Positions 44,505 to 57,000 of a stretch of DNA of 64,000 nt are shown in pieces. Under the pieces are notes generated by a model, which worked only from the letters and a program-made list of their open reading frames with translations, did not search any database and was not told where the DNA came from. Numbering within the stretch: position 1 is the first letter of the stretch; each line of letters begins with the position of its first letter. A program made the position numbers and the translations under genes. Origin of the DNA: Zingiber officinale (lineage: Eukaryota > Streptophyta > Magnoliopsida > Zingiberales > Zingiberaceae); contig NC_055991.1 of NCBI RefSeq assembly GCF_018446385.1, forward strand, positions 119,393,794-119,457,793. The letters are read 5' to 3'.

Positions 44505-46270
44505 AATGTTAAGTTTTAATTTAATTTAAAATTAAGTTTTTAACTTTAATTTTAAAGTTTTTAGTCTAAGTTTTAAAGTTTTAATTAGCTTAAGTGTTTT
44601 AGTTTTAGACTGACTTTTAATGTCTTTTAATTTTTTTTAAAATAGTTTTTAAAAATTTTTTAAAACAATTTTAAAATATTTTTAAAATGAAATTTTAAAG
44701 TAAAAATAAAAGAAATTTAAAGGATTTTTAAAATGTATTTTTAAAAGAGTTTTTTTAAATATTTTTTTTTTAAAAAATAATTTTTGAAAGAATTTTAAAT
44801 AGTTTTTAAATAATTTTTAAAAGAGTTTTAAATCATTTTTTTAAAAGAATTTTTAAAATGAGTTAAAAAGTTTTTAAAAAGAATTTTTAAAATAATTTTC
44901 AAAGAATTTTTAAAATAATTTCGAAAATACTTTTTAAAAGTTTTTTTAAAAGAATTTTTAAAAGAATTTTTAAAAGTTTTTAAGATAATTTTCAAAAGAG
45001 TTTTTAAAATGATTTTAAAAAGTTTTTTAAAATGATTTTTAAAAGAATTTATAAAATGAGTTTTAATTTTTTTTAAAATTATTTTTAAAATAATTTTTAA
45101 AGTGATTTTTAACGGGTTTTAAAATAATTTTTAAAAGAATTTTTTAAAATGATTTTTAAAAGTATTTTAAAGAATTCTTAAAATGAGTTTTAAAAGTTTT
45201 TTTTAAAAAAAAAAATTTAAAAGCATTTTTAAAATAGATTTTAAAAGGATTTTTAAATAGTTTTTAAAAGGATTTTTAAAAGAATTTTTAAAATTGTTTT
45301 TAAAAGAATTTTAAAATAGTTTTTTTAAAAGGTTTTTAAAATAATTTTAAAATAGTTTTTAAAATAATATTTAAAAGGATTTTTAAAATAGTTTTTAAAA
45401 GAATTTTTTAAAATAATATTTAAAATAGTTTTTAAAAGAATTTTTAAAATAGTTTTTAAAAATATTTTTAAAATAATTTTTAAAAAGATTTTTAAAATAG
45501 TTTTTAAAAGAATTTTTAAAATAATTTTTAAAAGGACTTTTAAAATTGTTTTTAAAAGAGTTTTTAAAGAATTTTTAAAATAGTTTTTAAAGAATTTTAA
45601 AATAGTTTTAAAAAAAAAATTTTTTAAATTGTTTTTAAAATAATTTTTCAAGAATATTTTAAACAGCTTTTAAAGAATTTTTTTTTTAAATTGTGTTTTT
45701 TTAAAATAATTTTTCAAAAATTTTTAAAATAGTTTTTTAAAGAATTTTTAAAATAGTTTTTTAAAGAATTTTTAAAATAGTTTTTAAAGAAATTTTTTTA
45801 GAGTTTTTAAAGAATTTTTAAAATAGTTTTTTTTTAAAAAAAGTTTTTAAAGAATTTTTAAAATAGATTTTTTTTTAAAGAATTTTTAAAATAATTTTTA
45901 AAGAATTTTAAAATGGGTTTTTATAGAATTTTAAAACCATTTTTAAGGAATTTTTAAAATAGTTTTTTTTAAAGAATTTTTAAAATAAGTTTTTAAGAAT
46001 TTTTAAAATGGTTTTTAAAGAATTTTAAAACAATTTTTAAAAAATTTTTAAAATAGTTTTTTTTTAAAATAATTTTTAAAATAATTTTTAAAGAAGTTTT
46101 AAAATGGTTTTTAAAGAATTTTAAAAGAATTTTTAAAATAGTGTTTTTTAAAGAATTTTTAAAATAATTTTTATAGAATTTTTAAAATGGTTTTTAAAGA
46201 ATTTTTTAAAATAGTTTTTAAAATAATTTTTTAAATAATTTTGAAAGAATTTTTAAAATAGTTTTCAAAA
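44505..46270. repeat. AT-only low-complexity array
   Basis: About 1.6 kb made of variants of AATTTTTAAAATAGTTTTTAAAAG with almost no C. It may belong to the copia internal region or be a local expansion. An open frame of K, F, L and I codons on the minus strand is a composition artefact. Confidence 0.8.
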
Positions 46271-46455
46271 TAATCGATATATATTTTTTAAATAAATCAA
46301 ATTCTAAATTAACTTAATTGCATTTTTAATTTTGACAAGTTAATTCGATTTAACTAATTTGTTACGCTGTAAATGTTGTGATGTTATTTTATTTTATTAA
46401 ATAATATTTACATTTTTTTTAAAAAAAATAAACATTTCTGTACGGTTTTAATGGC

Positions 46456-46469
46456 ATTGAGAATTTGAA

Positions 46470-46515
<46 letters not shown>

Positions 46516-46529
46516 TTCAAATTCTCAAT
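46456..46529. repeat. Inverted repeat around a (TA)n microsatellite
   Basis: ATTGAGAATTTGAAGT (46456-46471) and its exact complement (46514-46529) flank about 42 bp of (TA)n. The whole can form a long hairpin or cruciform. Confidence 0.9.
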
Positions 46530-48076
46530 TAAGAAAAAATTATGCTATAAAAATAAATTTATGTAAGTAAATTAAAATCAACTGATTCGATTGAATTCTA
46601 ACAAAAATCGAATTAACCAAACTTCTAAAAAAAAGGGGAATTACCTGCTTGCAAGAGGCTCGGTGGTCATTCCCACTGTGCCCCTTCTCAGCTAAAATCC
46701 TAGAAATCAAACTGTCATTCCTTCTCAGCCGAATGATTCCAACTCTTTAGAACCCTAGAAATCAAGCAAGCAAGTTTGTCTTTGAGATTCCTAGTCTAGC
46801 AATCCTTCACATAAAGGATGGTGAGGGTGAATTGAAGAGAGGTTGCGGTGTTGTCTGTCACACATTGACGGTAGCATGCGTGAGGACGAGGGGACTCAGA
46901 GGGTTATCGGCAACAATCTTACCTACAATGAAAGTGATAAAAGGAGAGGGAAGGGCTTTGTAGTGTTGCTAGTCGCTCGCTAGATGAGAAGGCGAAAGCA
47001 AGAGACAAGAGGACGATGAGATGAGTGGGATTGGAAATTAGAGATTTTAACTTTTAAACTTTGAAATCCGTTTGAATTTTAAATGTTGTGATGCTATTTG
47101 TAAATATCTTTTATTTTAATAAATATTATTTACATTTTTACAAAAAAAAAACATTTCCGCAATGTCTTTTAACTTAACCCTAGAGAGAGAGAGAGAGAGC
47201 AGATTTTAATAATATTGTTAATTTTTAAATGAATCAAAATAAATACAAGGGAGAGATAATGGCGCGATTTAATAACAATATAAAGGAAAGGCAGGAACAT
47301 AATGATTTGACAAAAATAAAAAATAAACAAATCTTCTTTTATTCTTTTGCCCAATTTATAGTATGATAATTCATTCTGGAACTGATAAATAAAATTGAAA
47401 ACATTATCGGAAATCCAAAAACAAATTTGAAGGAACCCTGTCTTCAAATTTGGAAATCCATATATAATACAACAGTCCAATCTAAGAAGAACAATTCAAG
47501 AGGTAAGTACATGGCTGTGATTCATACAGCCTTCAAATACCGTAAGATGATTGTAGCTATCTATAAGGTACAGATATGAAGTAAATATAACAATCATGCA
47601 GTTCTTGATAGTTGCAAAGTTCAGAAGCAATCTGATACCTGAATGGTTGCTAAATCCAGATTCATGCAATGAACTGTTTTGTCAAAAAGAAAGGGCAATG
47701 CATTTCGACACCCAATTCTTGAGTAAACAAGAATATCGTGGAACAAACTGTTTGGTTCATCAAATTTACCTTGAAGTGAGTAGGCAGTCACATGTGTTAG
47801 TGCCTCCTGCAACATGGAAATCATTTGGAATTTCGGCGATATATACTTAAATTACCAGTTGTTATTTGCGAACAGAGAAAATACAGGAAAATGTTCTGCA
47901 CGTCAAAGCCTTCTACATAACAGAAACAAAGGTTATCTTCTACATGACGGAGACAAAAAGTTAGTAGTCGGTAACATCTATAGAACATAAATGTAAATAA
48001 GCCATAATGTAAGAGCTTCCTGATGTCCTAACAGATGAGTGCAAAGAGAAAGAAAAGTACGGTGGCTTCGAATGAA
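46530..48076. other. Region downstream of PRP40
   Basis: No gene recognised. A roughly 85-bp direct repeat (TAAATGTTGTGATG...AACATTTC) occurs near 46370-46440 and 47087-47157. A (GA)n run lies near 47182-47199. The part nearest 48076 is probably the PRP40 3' UTR; its end is not evident. Confidence 0.5.
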
Positions 48077-51000
48077 CTAACAAATCTCTCCATCTTCTCC
48101 AACTTCTCCGTCTTCTAGTTCTTCGTGACTACCATTTCTCCGTGATCCATCTCTATCTTTTCTATGCCTCTTGTGTCGATTTTCAGTGTCAGAATCTGTA
48201 GCATGGGAATGCTGCAAAACACCAAGTTAGTAATTGTGCAGCAGTAATATTTATCCAAATAAATAATTAAATTAAATGCTATGATACCTTGTGAGATTTC
48301 TTTCGATCACTGCTGTGCCTCTTGGACTTCCTGTGCTCGTCTTCCTCATCCTTACCCGAGCTTATTTCATCAGCATGACTGTGATGGTGTTTCCGGTGTT
48401 TCCTTTCTTTCTCCTTGTCCCTTTTTCGATCCTTTGAGCCATAGTCATCCACCAAATCAGCATCATCGCTCTCAGCTTCATCTTTTCTAGTCCGATCCTT
48501 CCCCTTCTGTTTAGCACGCTCCCTCTCTTTTTCCTTCTCTTTCTCCTTCCGTCGCTCTTCTCTTTCCTTCTCTTTTTTCAGCTGTAATGTCATATCCAGA
48601 TGTGAATGGATAGATACTCAGGGGTCATATGGCAACCCTCCAAAAAAAAACTCACAGTGTCCATTGCTTATAATTATTGAATGATCAATAAACTCATAAA
48701 CATATAGGTTGGAAGCAAATTTCAGTAGATAAAATCGTTAATGGAAAAAAGAATTGCCACCTTTTCTTCTTCTCTCTTGCGGTCTTTTTCTTTCAATTTT
48801 TCCTTCAACTGAGCAATGTAGGCCTCAAAAAGCTCTCTTGCAAAATTGTCATCATCTATCGACCTTAGCACAAGAAGCAACAAATATCAATGGTAAGAAG
48901 ATCAAAGTATGTTAGGCAGCAACAATGAATTCAGCAATAAATACCAATACTCCTGGCTGTCTAAAAATAGTAATTTGCTTTCCTCCCAATTTGAGTGGGC
49001 AGTTAATTCCTTCAACGAAACAAGAAAAACAAGATTTAACCAGATCGTATATTGAAACACTATGCAGTAGTGAAATCAAATGCCCGCAGTACATTATGGG
49101 CTAGGTGAGTGAATGAGTACCTTGATTGAGTATAACAGATCAGAAAAACTGTCTGCAAGACGTTGGCGCTTTTTAGCCTCTTTCTCCTCTTTTTCCTGAA
49201 GCCTTTCCAATAGTTCATCGAATGCTAGCTACAGATAAACGACAGAAGATTAATATACACAATAATAAGTCAGCCAAAGATGGCTTTTGGGAAGAAAAGA
49301 GATGCTCCAAGCAAGGTTCAAAATCTTGAGCTGTGCTAGAATCTCAATCTGTTTCGGAACCATACTAATGTTCCAAAATATGGTGCCAATGGTGAATTAG
49401 AAATGAAAGGATAAACATGTGAAGAAAAAATAAAAGGAGAGACATTCAAATCCTTAAATTCAAACTTTGTATTAGCATAAGATACAAAAACAAGGACATT
49501 TTTTAATTCATTTTAACATGTAACATGTCAAGGGGTGTAGAATGGAGTTTTGATAATTTATTGAAATAATACATTTTGATCGTGCCACTTTGCATGATAG
49601 TAGATTCCAAACCATGGCCCCAAGAATAGTTGATGGAGCAAACAATACATATCAATAGATTAAATATTCGAAAACCAAACATCAATAAATTCCAAATATA
49701 TGGACTATTCTACTTACCTCATGATAAAATGCTTGTTTGATAATGTTATACTCCACATTCGGCATATTAAAGACACATAAAATAATAAGACAGATAAATC
49801 ACATGATTAGGATGTGACGAAAAAAAAAAAGGTTTACCTTCAAGTTTATCTCAGGTATTCCTTTCAAACTACCAATACCTGCCACAGCAGTCTTGAATTG
49901 CTCAAATGTCCATGATGAAGCCAAAGTAATCTGTATGGAGTACATAGCATAAGGGACCTGCACGTCTGATAAATTTATGTAGAATCAAAAAAAAAAAAAT
50001 GATTACTTTTCCAATCTTCACTGCATCTTTGATTTGGGACCTGTCCTCAAGGTACTGCAAGATAAAGTAATGAATCAATAACTTTAAGCTACGGCTCCCT
50101 TCTTGAGTCTTGACAATTAAGTAAATGTTTGGAGAATGGGATAAAACAGTCAAACAAATTAGTTCAATACGAAGCAATAAGTATACAGTATAGAGACATA
50201 ATGCTTCTATTTCTTTCCATTTGGCTAGTTTCATATTCATTATTCCAGCACAAAAGATTAAAATGTGGCACAGAAAAGACAAAAAAAGATTTACAGACAG
50301 AATATGATAGTTTAGCAAGACACAGGTGTGGTTCAAGAAGGCATGGAGTAAACTATCATTTCAGGCGCCACAAACCAATCCAGCTAAATCCAAGATGGAA
50401 AAAACCTAGAGACAAATCATTGCCGGCACTTCTCCAACTCATAGCACATTGGGGCATTGTCAGAATCACAAACAGAAGCAGCATAAGTAACCACCACCTC
50501 CAATGTTTTTTAGGCAGCATACAAAATGTGGCAAACATGAGGCTTCCTCTAGATCCAGATGAAAGACGTAAAGAGACGAAAGAGCATGTGGGAAAGCAAG
50601 ACACAGCGATCAAGGTTTTCTTGATCTAAGTATTACCTTAAATCTTAGAGAGAAGATACAGATGTAGTTTAAGGTACAGGAAATAGCATCCTCAGCGACT
50701 CCATACTAACTTGACAAAAGTGCCAATCAACTGCAATACTACGTGTAATACTGATGTTTTATTAATTATTCAGAATAGACAAAGAGGAACCCCTTGTGAA
50801 CCAGCATTGAGGCAATATCAAATATATTGGTCAAACAAAGGTCTGATACTCAGGTTAGGTGTTGGTAGATACTCAGATTTTATTATACAGCCTGATACTC
50901 AATTCTTCTGCCTATCCTAGACTAGTCCCGATTGCTGCCCACTGAACAACCAAAACTCCAAGAGAAAACAAAGCTTGGTTCTTGATACTTCGCCAGTTTA

Positions 51001-54000
51001 TTCACAAACCAATCTCACAGAAATAAAGGGACAATACGGCACTATAAGAATTTGCAAGAGAAATATGATTGACCAACTAGACTAATTTGTCAACTATATT
51101 CACAGAGTGCTAGTAAGTACAAAAATAGTTCTAAAATTACTCGATCCCCATAGGAAATGAGAAGAAAAAAAGGTAGAGGAAAACGAAACCTGTTTTTCAA
51201 GTTCCTCTACAACATCTTCAAACAAATCTTTAGCTGTTGAGCCTGATGAATTTGATGCTACAGCCAAGTAAGGTGCCAAATCTTTGACCTGCAAGGAAGT
51301 GCCAATTTAAATACAAAGTGCAAAAGTACATGTATAGGAATTTAAGAATGTGAACCCAATGCAGAAACACAAATTACATGCGAAAAATAGTCACGCCATT
51401 GAGTTTTAGCTGTAAGAACACCAGAAGCAACATGGTCTTCCATAAGCTTGCGAAATTCATCACGGTTTTTGCGCTCTGCTCGTCGAATTTGTTCCTATAA
51501 GTCAATGTGACCAAGAAAAATTACATTGAATGAGTCAGGAAAAGAATAATTTATAAATATAAGACCAACCTTTTGTATTTTCCTCTTTTCCTCCTCTTCT
51601 TTCTCCAGATCACGTACATACTCCTATTTAATATGGCAGCAGTCAGCAAAAATACTTCTATATGAATGAAAAATAACAAATGACCTGAAAAATTTCTAAT
51701 CGATCAATCTTCTCAAGTCGATAGCATCTTTCATCACCCTCGAGACGATCTTGAACTTTTCTCCATTGACTATTTGCCTGAAGGAAAGCAAGTTAAAACA
51801 ATACTGTGGTATTCCTTATGGTACAATGATGTTGATACTAAGTAGTTAGAATACCTTAATGAAGTCACAAGAATCAAGAAACTCTCTGTATTCCATAATG
51901 TTTCTTTTATGATCATCAGCAGCTTTTGTTCTTTCCTGAAAAATCCATCCAACACAATTAATTTGAAGAACTATTATTTTACTATTAAACTGTTCTTTGA
52001 ACACAATGAGGGAATTAACAGTATTAACATAACATGATCATCAAGAAAGTTAACGGAGAAAAAATCTGAAAAAATTAAGGACAAGGATCTACCTATTTAC
52101 AGAAAACAGTATTTATTTGGCATAGAAGTTATTCAATTCAAAGTCATGGCATAAATCCCAACTCATTGCTGCTACGCATAATAATGCAGCCAATACAATT
52201 TTGGAAAGAGCAAATGTGGCCAACAAAAGTCAAGTGAACCATATCTTAACATGCAAAAAAATGACAATACTGATGGAATAAAATCGATGATAATTTTTCC
52301 ATTTTGTAATTGCATAGCTTTGTAGAATCATTGGTTCTACAAAGGTACTAGAAAAACACAATCTCCATCGTCATAAATCCAAGAGTAAACATGCAACTGT
52401 ATCCATCATCAGTAGTCAATAGTTCTAACTCAAACTTACTAATATGGAGTGAAAAATGGTCCCAGAAAAGAGGCAATTGCATTTGTAGGTCAAGTTATCC
52501 TTTAGGAAATAATGATGCAAATGTAATAGCAGCTGGCACGTTCAGACACTCAAACAAGGTGGTATACTTTGTCATTAATTAGTTGCTACATCAGTGGCTA
52601 ACCAGGAAGCATTGAAGTTCAGTAAGAAAAACTTGAAAGTGCATTATAACCCATGATGCCAACAACTTAACAGAAGATTAACCTAATAATGTATGGATTC
52701 AAATATAAATATAGCACTCTTCTTGAGGATGCAAATGATCGGAAACAAAAGACAACAAATCTAGCCATGCTGCTGGTTTTCTTTTGTGAATGTTGTTGTT
52801 GGAGCTTGGAAGTGGATTTCCTTTTCATGACATCATATGGTAGATTGATGGGCTCTTATGAGGCTTCTTGTGCTATGGAGAGCTGTTATCTTGTAGTGCT
52901 TAAATCTCAAGATATTAGTGCCCAGTTGGGTTTCTCCATTCCATATGGGCAGAGTTGTGGCATCTTGTCAATATGTTTACTGATGACAATTACCATAGGA
53001 GTTGTGATATCTTGGCACTTGGCAGTGTACGAATCCTGTTCATGTGTTTGATGATCTACGTTGTAGTATGTCAAAATCACAGTAGTTGGTGCATTCTGAA
53101 ATTATGTTTGGTTCATAAAATTTGAGCAGGCCAGATTCTTTTTGGAACAGGTTATACTGGATCAGTTTGACTTAAATGGGATTTTGTATTTATAATGGAT
53201 TTGGATATATGTGATGGCTTTCCTAGCTTTCCATTAGCTTAGGACTGGAGCAGAAACAGAAAATTCTATTTGAAGCTCATGTTGGGTGTACATTGCATTC
53301 TAGTTTATTAGAACTGCAAGGGTTTTGGCGGTTCTTGAAAATCGAAAGGTATTTGAACTTTTAAAAGAATTTTTAGATTATAATACTTGCTATAGTTGCT
53401 AGTTCTTATGTATTGTGATGGAGAACAGGTGAATTCTGAAACACCATGGGACATAGGATAAAAGGTTAGAATTTTTGCAGCAGTGCAGGCTTCCTACATG
53501 TTTTTTGAATGCAGAGGTATGCATACAGCACAGAATAGGCAAAGCAGAGCTTCATTTGGAGAGGCATGGAGTGGGCAATACCTTTTCTGGAAACAGTGTA
53601 ACCAGTGAAGAGTGGCTGGGTTCTAACGATATCAATTACTGCACATCTGGTCTCAGTTTATTGTTCCTTTTGCATATTTGAGCAATGTCTAATTATCTCT
53701 AGGTTTCATTCATCATTGTAGAGTTTCACTGGAAGGGCAGTAAACAAATCACTATCTGCAAAAGGGAATTATAACTTGAACACGAACTTTTTGGTTTAAT
53801 AAAATATATTCCTCACTTGCCAATTGGTAAAACAAAAATAATAGCTTCCCAAGCAGGTAGAAACTGAATCAAGATTGAAACTGGAGAATGATTCATTTTA
53901 ACTAATAGAACCAAGCATCTGAAAAATAAGAAAAAGGATTATGAATAAATAAGAATATAAAATTTCAAATTTTCAACCTTTTTTTGTAGCTCGGTAATGT

Positions 54001-57000
54001 AGCTTTCAAAAAGATCTTCACGTTCTCTTGGCCGTTCAACAGCACAAAATCGTTCATCATCCTCAAACTTAATTATTGCTTTACTGCACAGATGGGATCG
54101 ACTTATAAGTGGATTTTATAAGAGATTTGAAAAAGATGGAAGATATATATAGAACTAGAGATTTAAACTCTAGTGCAGAAACCTTTCAACCTAAAATTTA
54201 TCTAATAGCACCTCTAATAATACCACAACATAAAAAGTCATCAAACCTCCATCTAGTCGATGATGTAAGGTCTTTGCATTCCTGCACACAACAGTATAAA
54301 TCAAATCATTAAAGGCAAAAAGATCATCAACCTTGTTGGTAGAATAATGACACATACCTCTAACATCTTAACAAAATCCTCCCGTGATTTCTTTTGCTTA
54401 ATGCGCCTTTCCTCTGTCTCCTGTTTTTTTCTTTGACCAAGGTACTGTCAAACATAGTAATTTTAATGAACAAGGAAATTGATAGCAAAGTAGTTTCATA
54501 AGATATAGAACATATACACAGACAACTAGAACATTTTAGCTGCTGAAAATCAATTCATCAGTTCACCTCATTAAATGCTTGTTTCCTTTCTCCAAGTGTT
54601 CTCAAAGAACCATATCTTTTATCATTTATGATGACCCTCATTGCCTAAGAAAATTCAAACTAATGATATTAAATGGAAAACAAATAAATAAAATGCAAAA
54701 GACTCCACTAAAACATATCAATTTTTCCCTTCAAAATATGCAAAAGATGACACACCTGCTCCCAAGTCCAATCAGACTGAACATTGGCAGATTCAAGTAA
54801 AGCTTTAAAAGCATTTTTTGCCTCCTAAAGAAAGAATGTGTTACACTTGAACCCCAACAAAAGAAGCATCCAACCGCAAAGATGAGTATCTTACCAACTT
54901 ATTAGCATAAGCTTGTTCATCAAATGCTTTATCGTCAGATGACCTAACATTGTCTTTACCAACAAGAGGTGTGGGTTCTTTGGGTTCCTAAAAATATTCA
55001 TGAGATTAACAAAAACATTACAGTTTATGCATTTATAAAAGTGAATAGGCGGATAAGGCAAGAGCACTCAAAAATGGCATTCAACATAAGGATGGCAGGT
55101 CATATAGAAAAAATAAAAAGATAAACCACATGTTAACCTGCTGTGTGATGCAGAATGAATAGAAACTACACTGAAGTGTGGCACTTATTGAACTAATGGA
55201 CCAAACATATTAATTGCTCCATTACAGGAATCAAGCAAGAAAAACAGCAGCCAATCTTGGCTAAAAATTTGGCCGACAAATTTCAAAAGATCTAAAAGAT
55301 GGGGTTCAAAAGAAAGATAAGATCCACAGCCAACTGAATAGTTGGGAGTAGCACAGTGATGCGTGAAGAGCTTCAAAGCAATGAAGTAATGAGGTAGAAA
55401 AAACGAATAGGAAGTCAAAAAATATAAATTTGATTAGTCCATATAAATTAGTTTATACCACAAACTTCTTTGAAAAGCATGTTGAAGATTCTCAGATAAA
55501 TTGCCAGCTTAGCCACAACAAAAGGTTCAACTATATTCAGTTATTCCTACTGAAATTTTGAATACCTCCTGATTAATTCAACAACGAAATTCTTCTCACT
55601 ATTCAGCCTTCATACAAACACTACATTCAAACCTGTCTTACATTCCACTGTTTCACCAAACCTACCCAGACCTTCTCCATCCTCATAATCATCCAGCAAC
55701 TACAAGCTTTACAAAGCAAGTAGACTGAATGAATGTTTATAAAAAATCAATTTTAAGCTTTAGTTGGTAGAAGTCTTTGGAGCACAAAGGGAAACCAACT
55801 GTAATTTCATTTGTTCTATTATCCATTATCCAAGCCCATATATGAAAAATCTTAATCAAAGTATATTGTAGCAAGGTTTTGTCATACCTCCTGTTCCTGA
55901 AATGTTTCACCATGAACACCCAAGGTATTTGTGAGGGATGAGTTGTTGTCTTGATTGCTCCTAAAACATACAATTCCATAATATAAATATGGGCATCAGT
56001 ACAATAAAATAAAACTTAAAAAGTGAAGAAAAGAAAACACTTCATCCTGAACACACAATGTTCCATACTTGATCTCAGTGGCTGTAGAATCCACGACAAC
56101 AGAAGTATGTTCAGCAGTTGCAGACGAATGAACTAGATCAGGAGCTGAATTTGCAGGATAGTGAAGATTTGGTAGATCAGCTTCGTTTTCTTTTCCTACA
56201 GAAGAGCTAGAATTGATTCCCATAGATGTTTCTGCACCACTAGATGATTCCATCAAAGAGGGGTTTATGCTTGAAGTAGATACCACCTCTGTTACAGTGG
56301 GCAGAGAAGTGCTCATGGAAGAGGTTTCGGTAGAAGGAATAGTCGAAGCAACAGATGGAGCAGGTGTCCCTATTTCTACTGGTAGTAGCTGAGTTGCTGT
56401 TTTTTCTGATTGATCCCGAGCTAGCTAAAATAGGAATAGATTATTTAGAGGAAAAATAGAAAGAGAGTAAGTTTAAAGCCAAAAAATAACTTTAAACAAA
56501 AAAACAAGATAAAACCTTGAGTTCATCAGGCATTGTCCATTTTGATTGCTTTGTGACTTTGTTATAGTAGTATCTACATCACATAAGAAGCAAGAAAAAT
56601 TATACATTTTCCAAACAACACAAGATGCAACTTAAAAAAATTACATTGACACAGATATACTAAGCTACAAAAAGAACACTGATATAATTACACACTTTCG
56701 ACCATCTGCAGCAGTGAATTCCTTCCAGTCAGTTGATGCATCAGCCCTCTGCCAAAATGAATGTTAGAAATATTAACAAAACTAATTTCAAGTAAATAGG
56801 AAAAAAGACAAACCAACACTAGCAAGGTGACGAGTTACTGAAGGATATATGACTTAATTTAATCCAAAAAAAGTGTGCATGGAGCATAACTATAAATAGA
56901 AGTCAACAAATATTCTCTCTTAGTCATAAAACATTGTTTTATCAGGTGATCTGAACCACAGCCCACCCAATTTAATCAGATGACTAAAAAGTGGTGTCAA

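Noticed and set aside
45325..45651. 108-codon open frame of K/F/L/N/I
   Set aside because: Lies wholly in the AT-only array; artefact.
52689..53051. 120-codon plus-strand frame inside a PRP40 intron
   Set aside because: No recognisable domain or splice context; likely chance.
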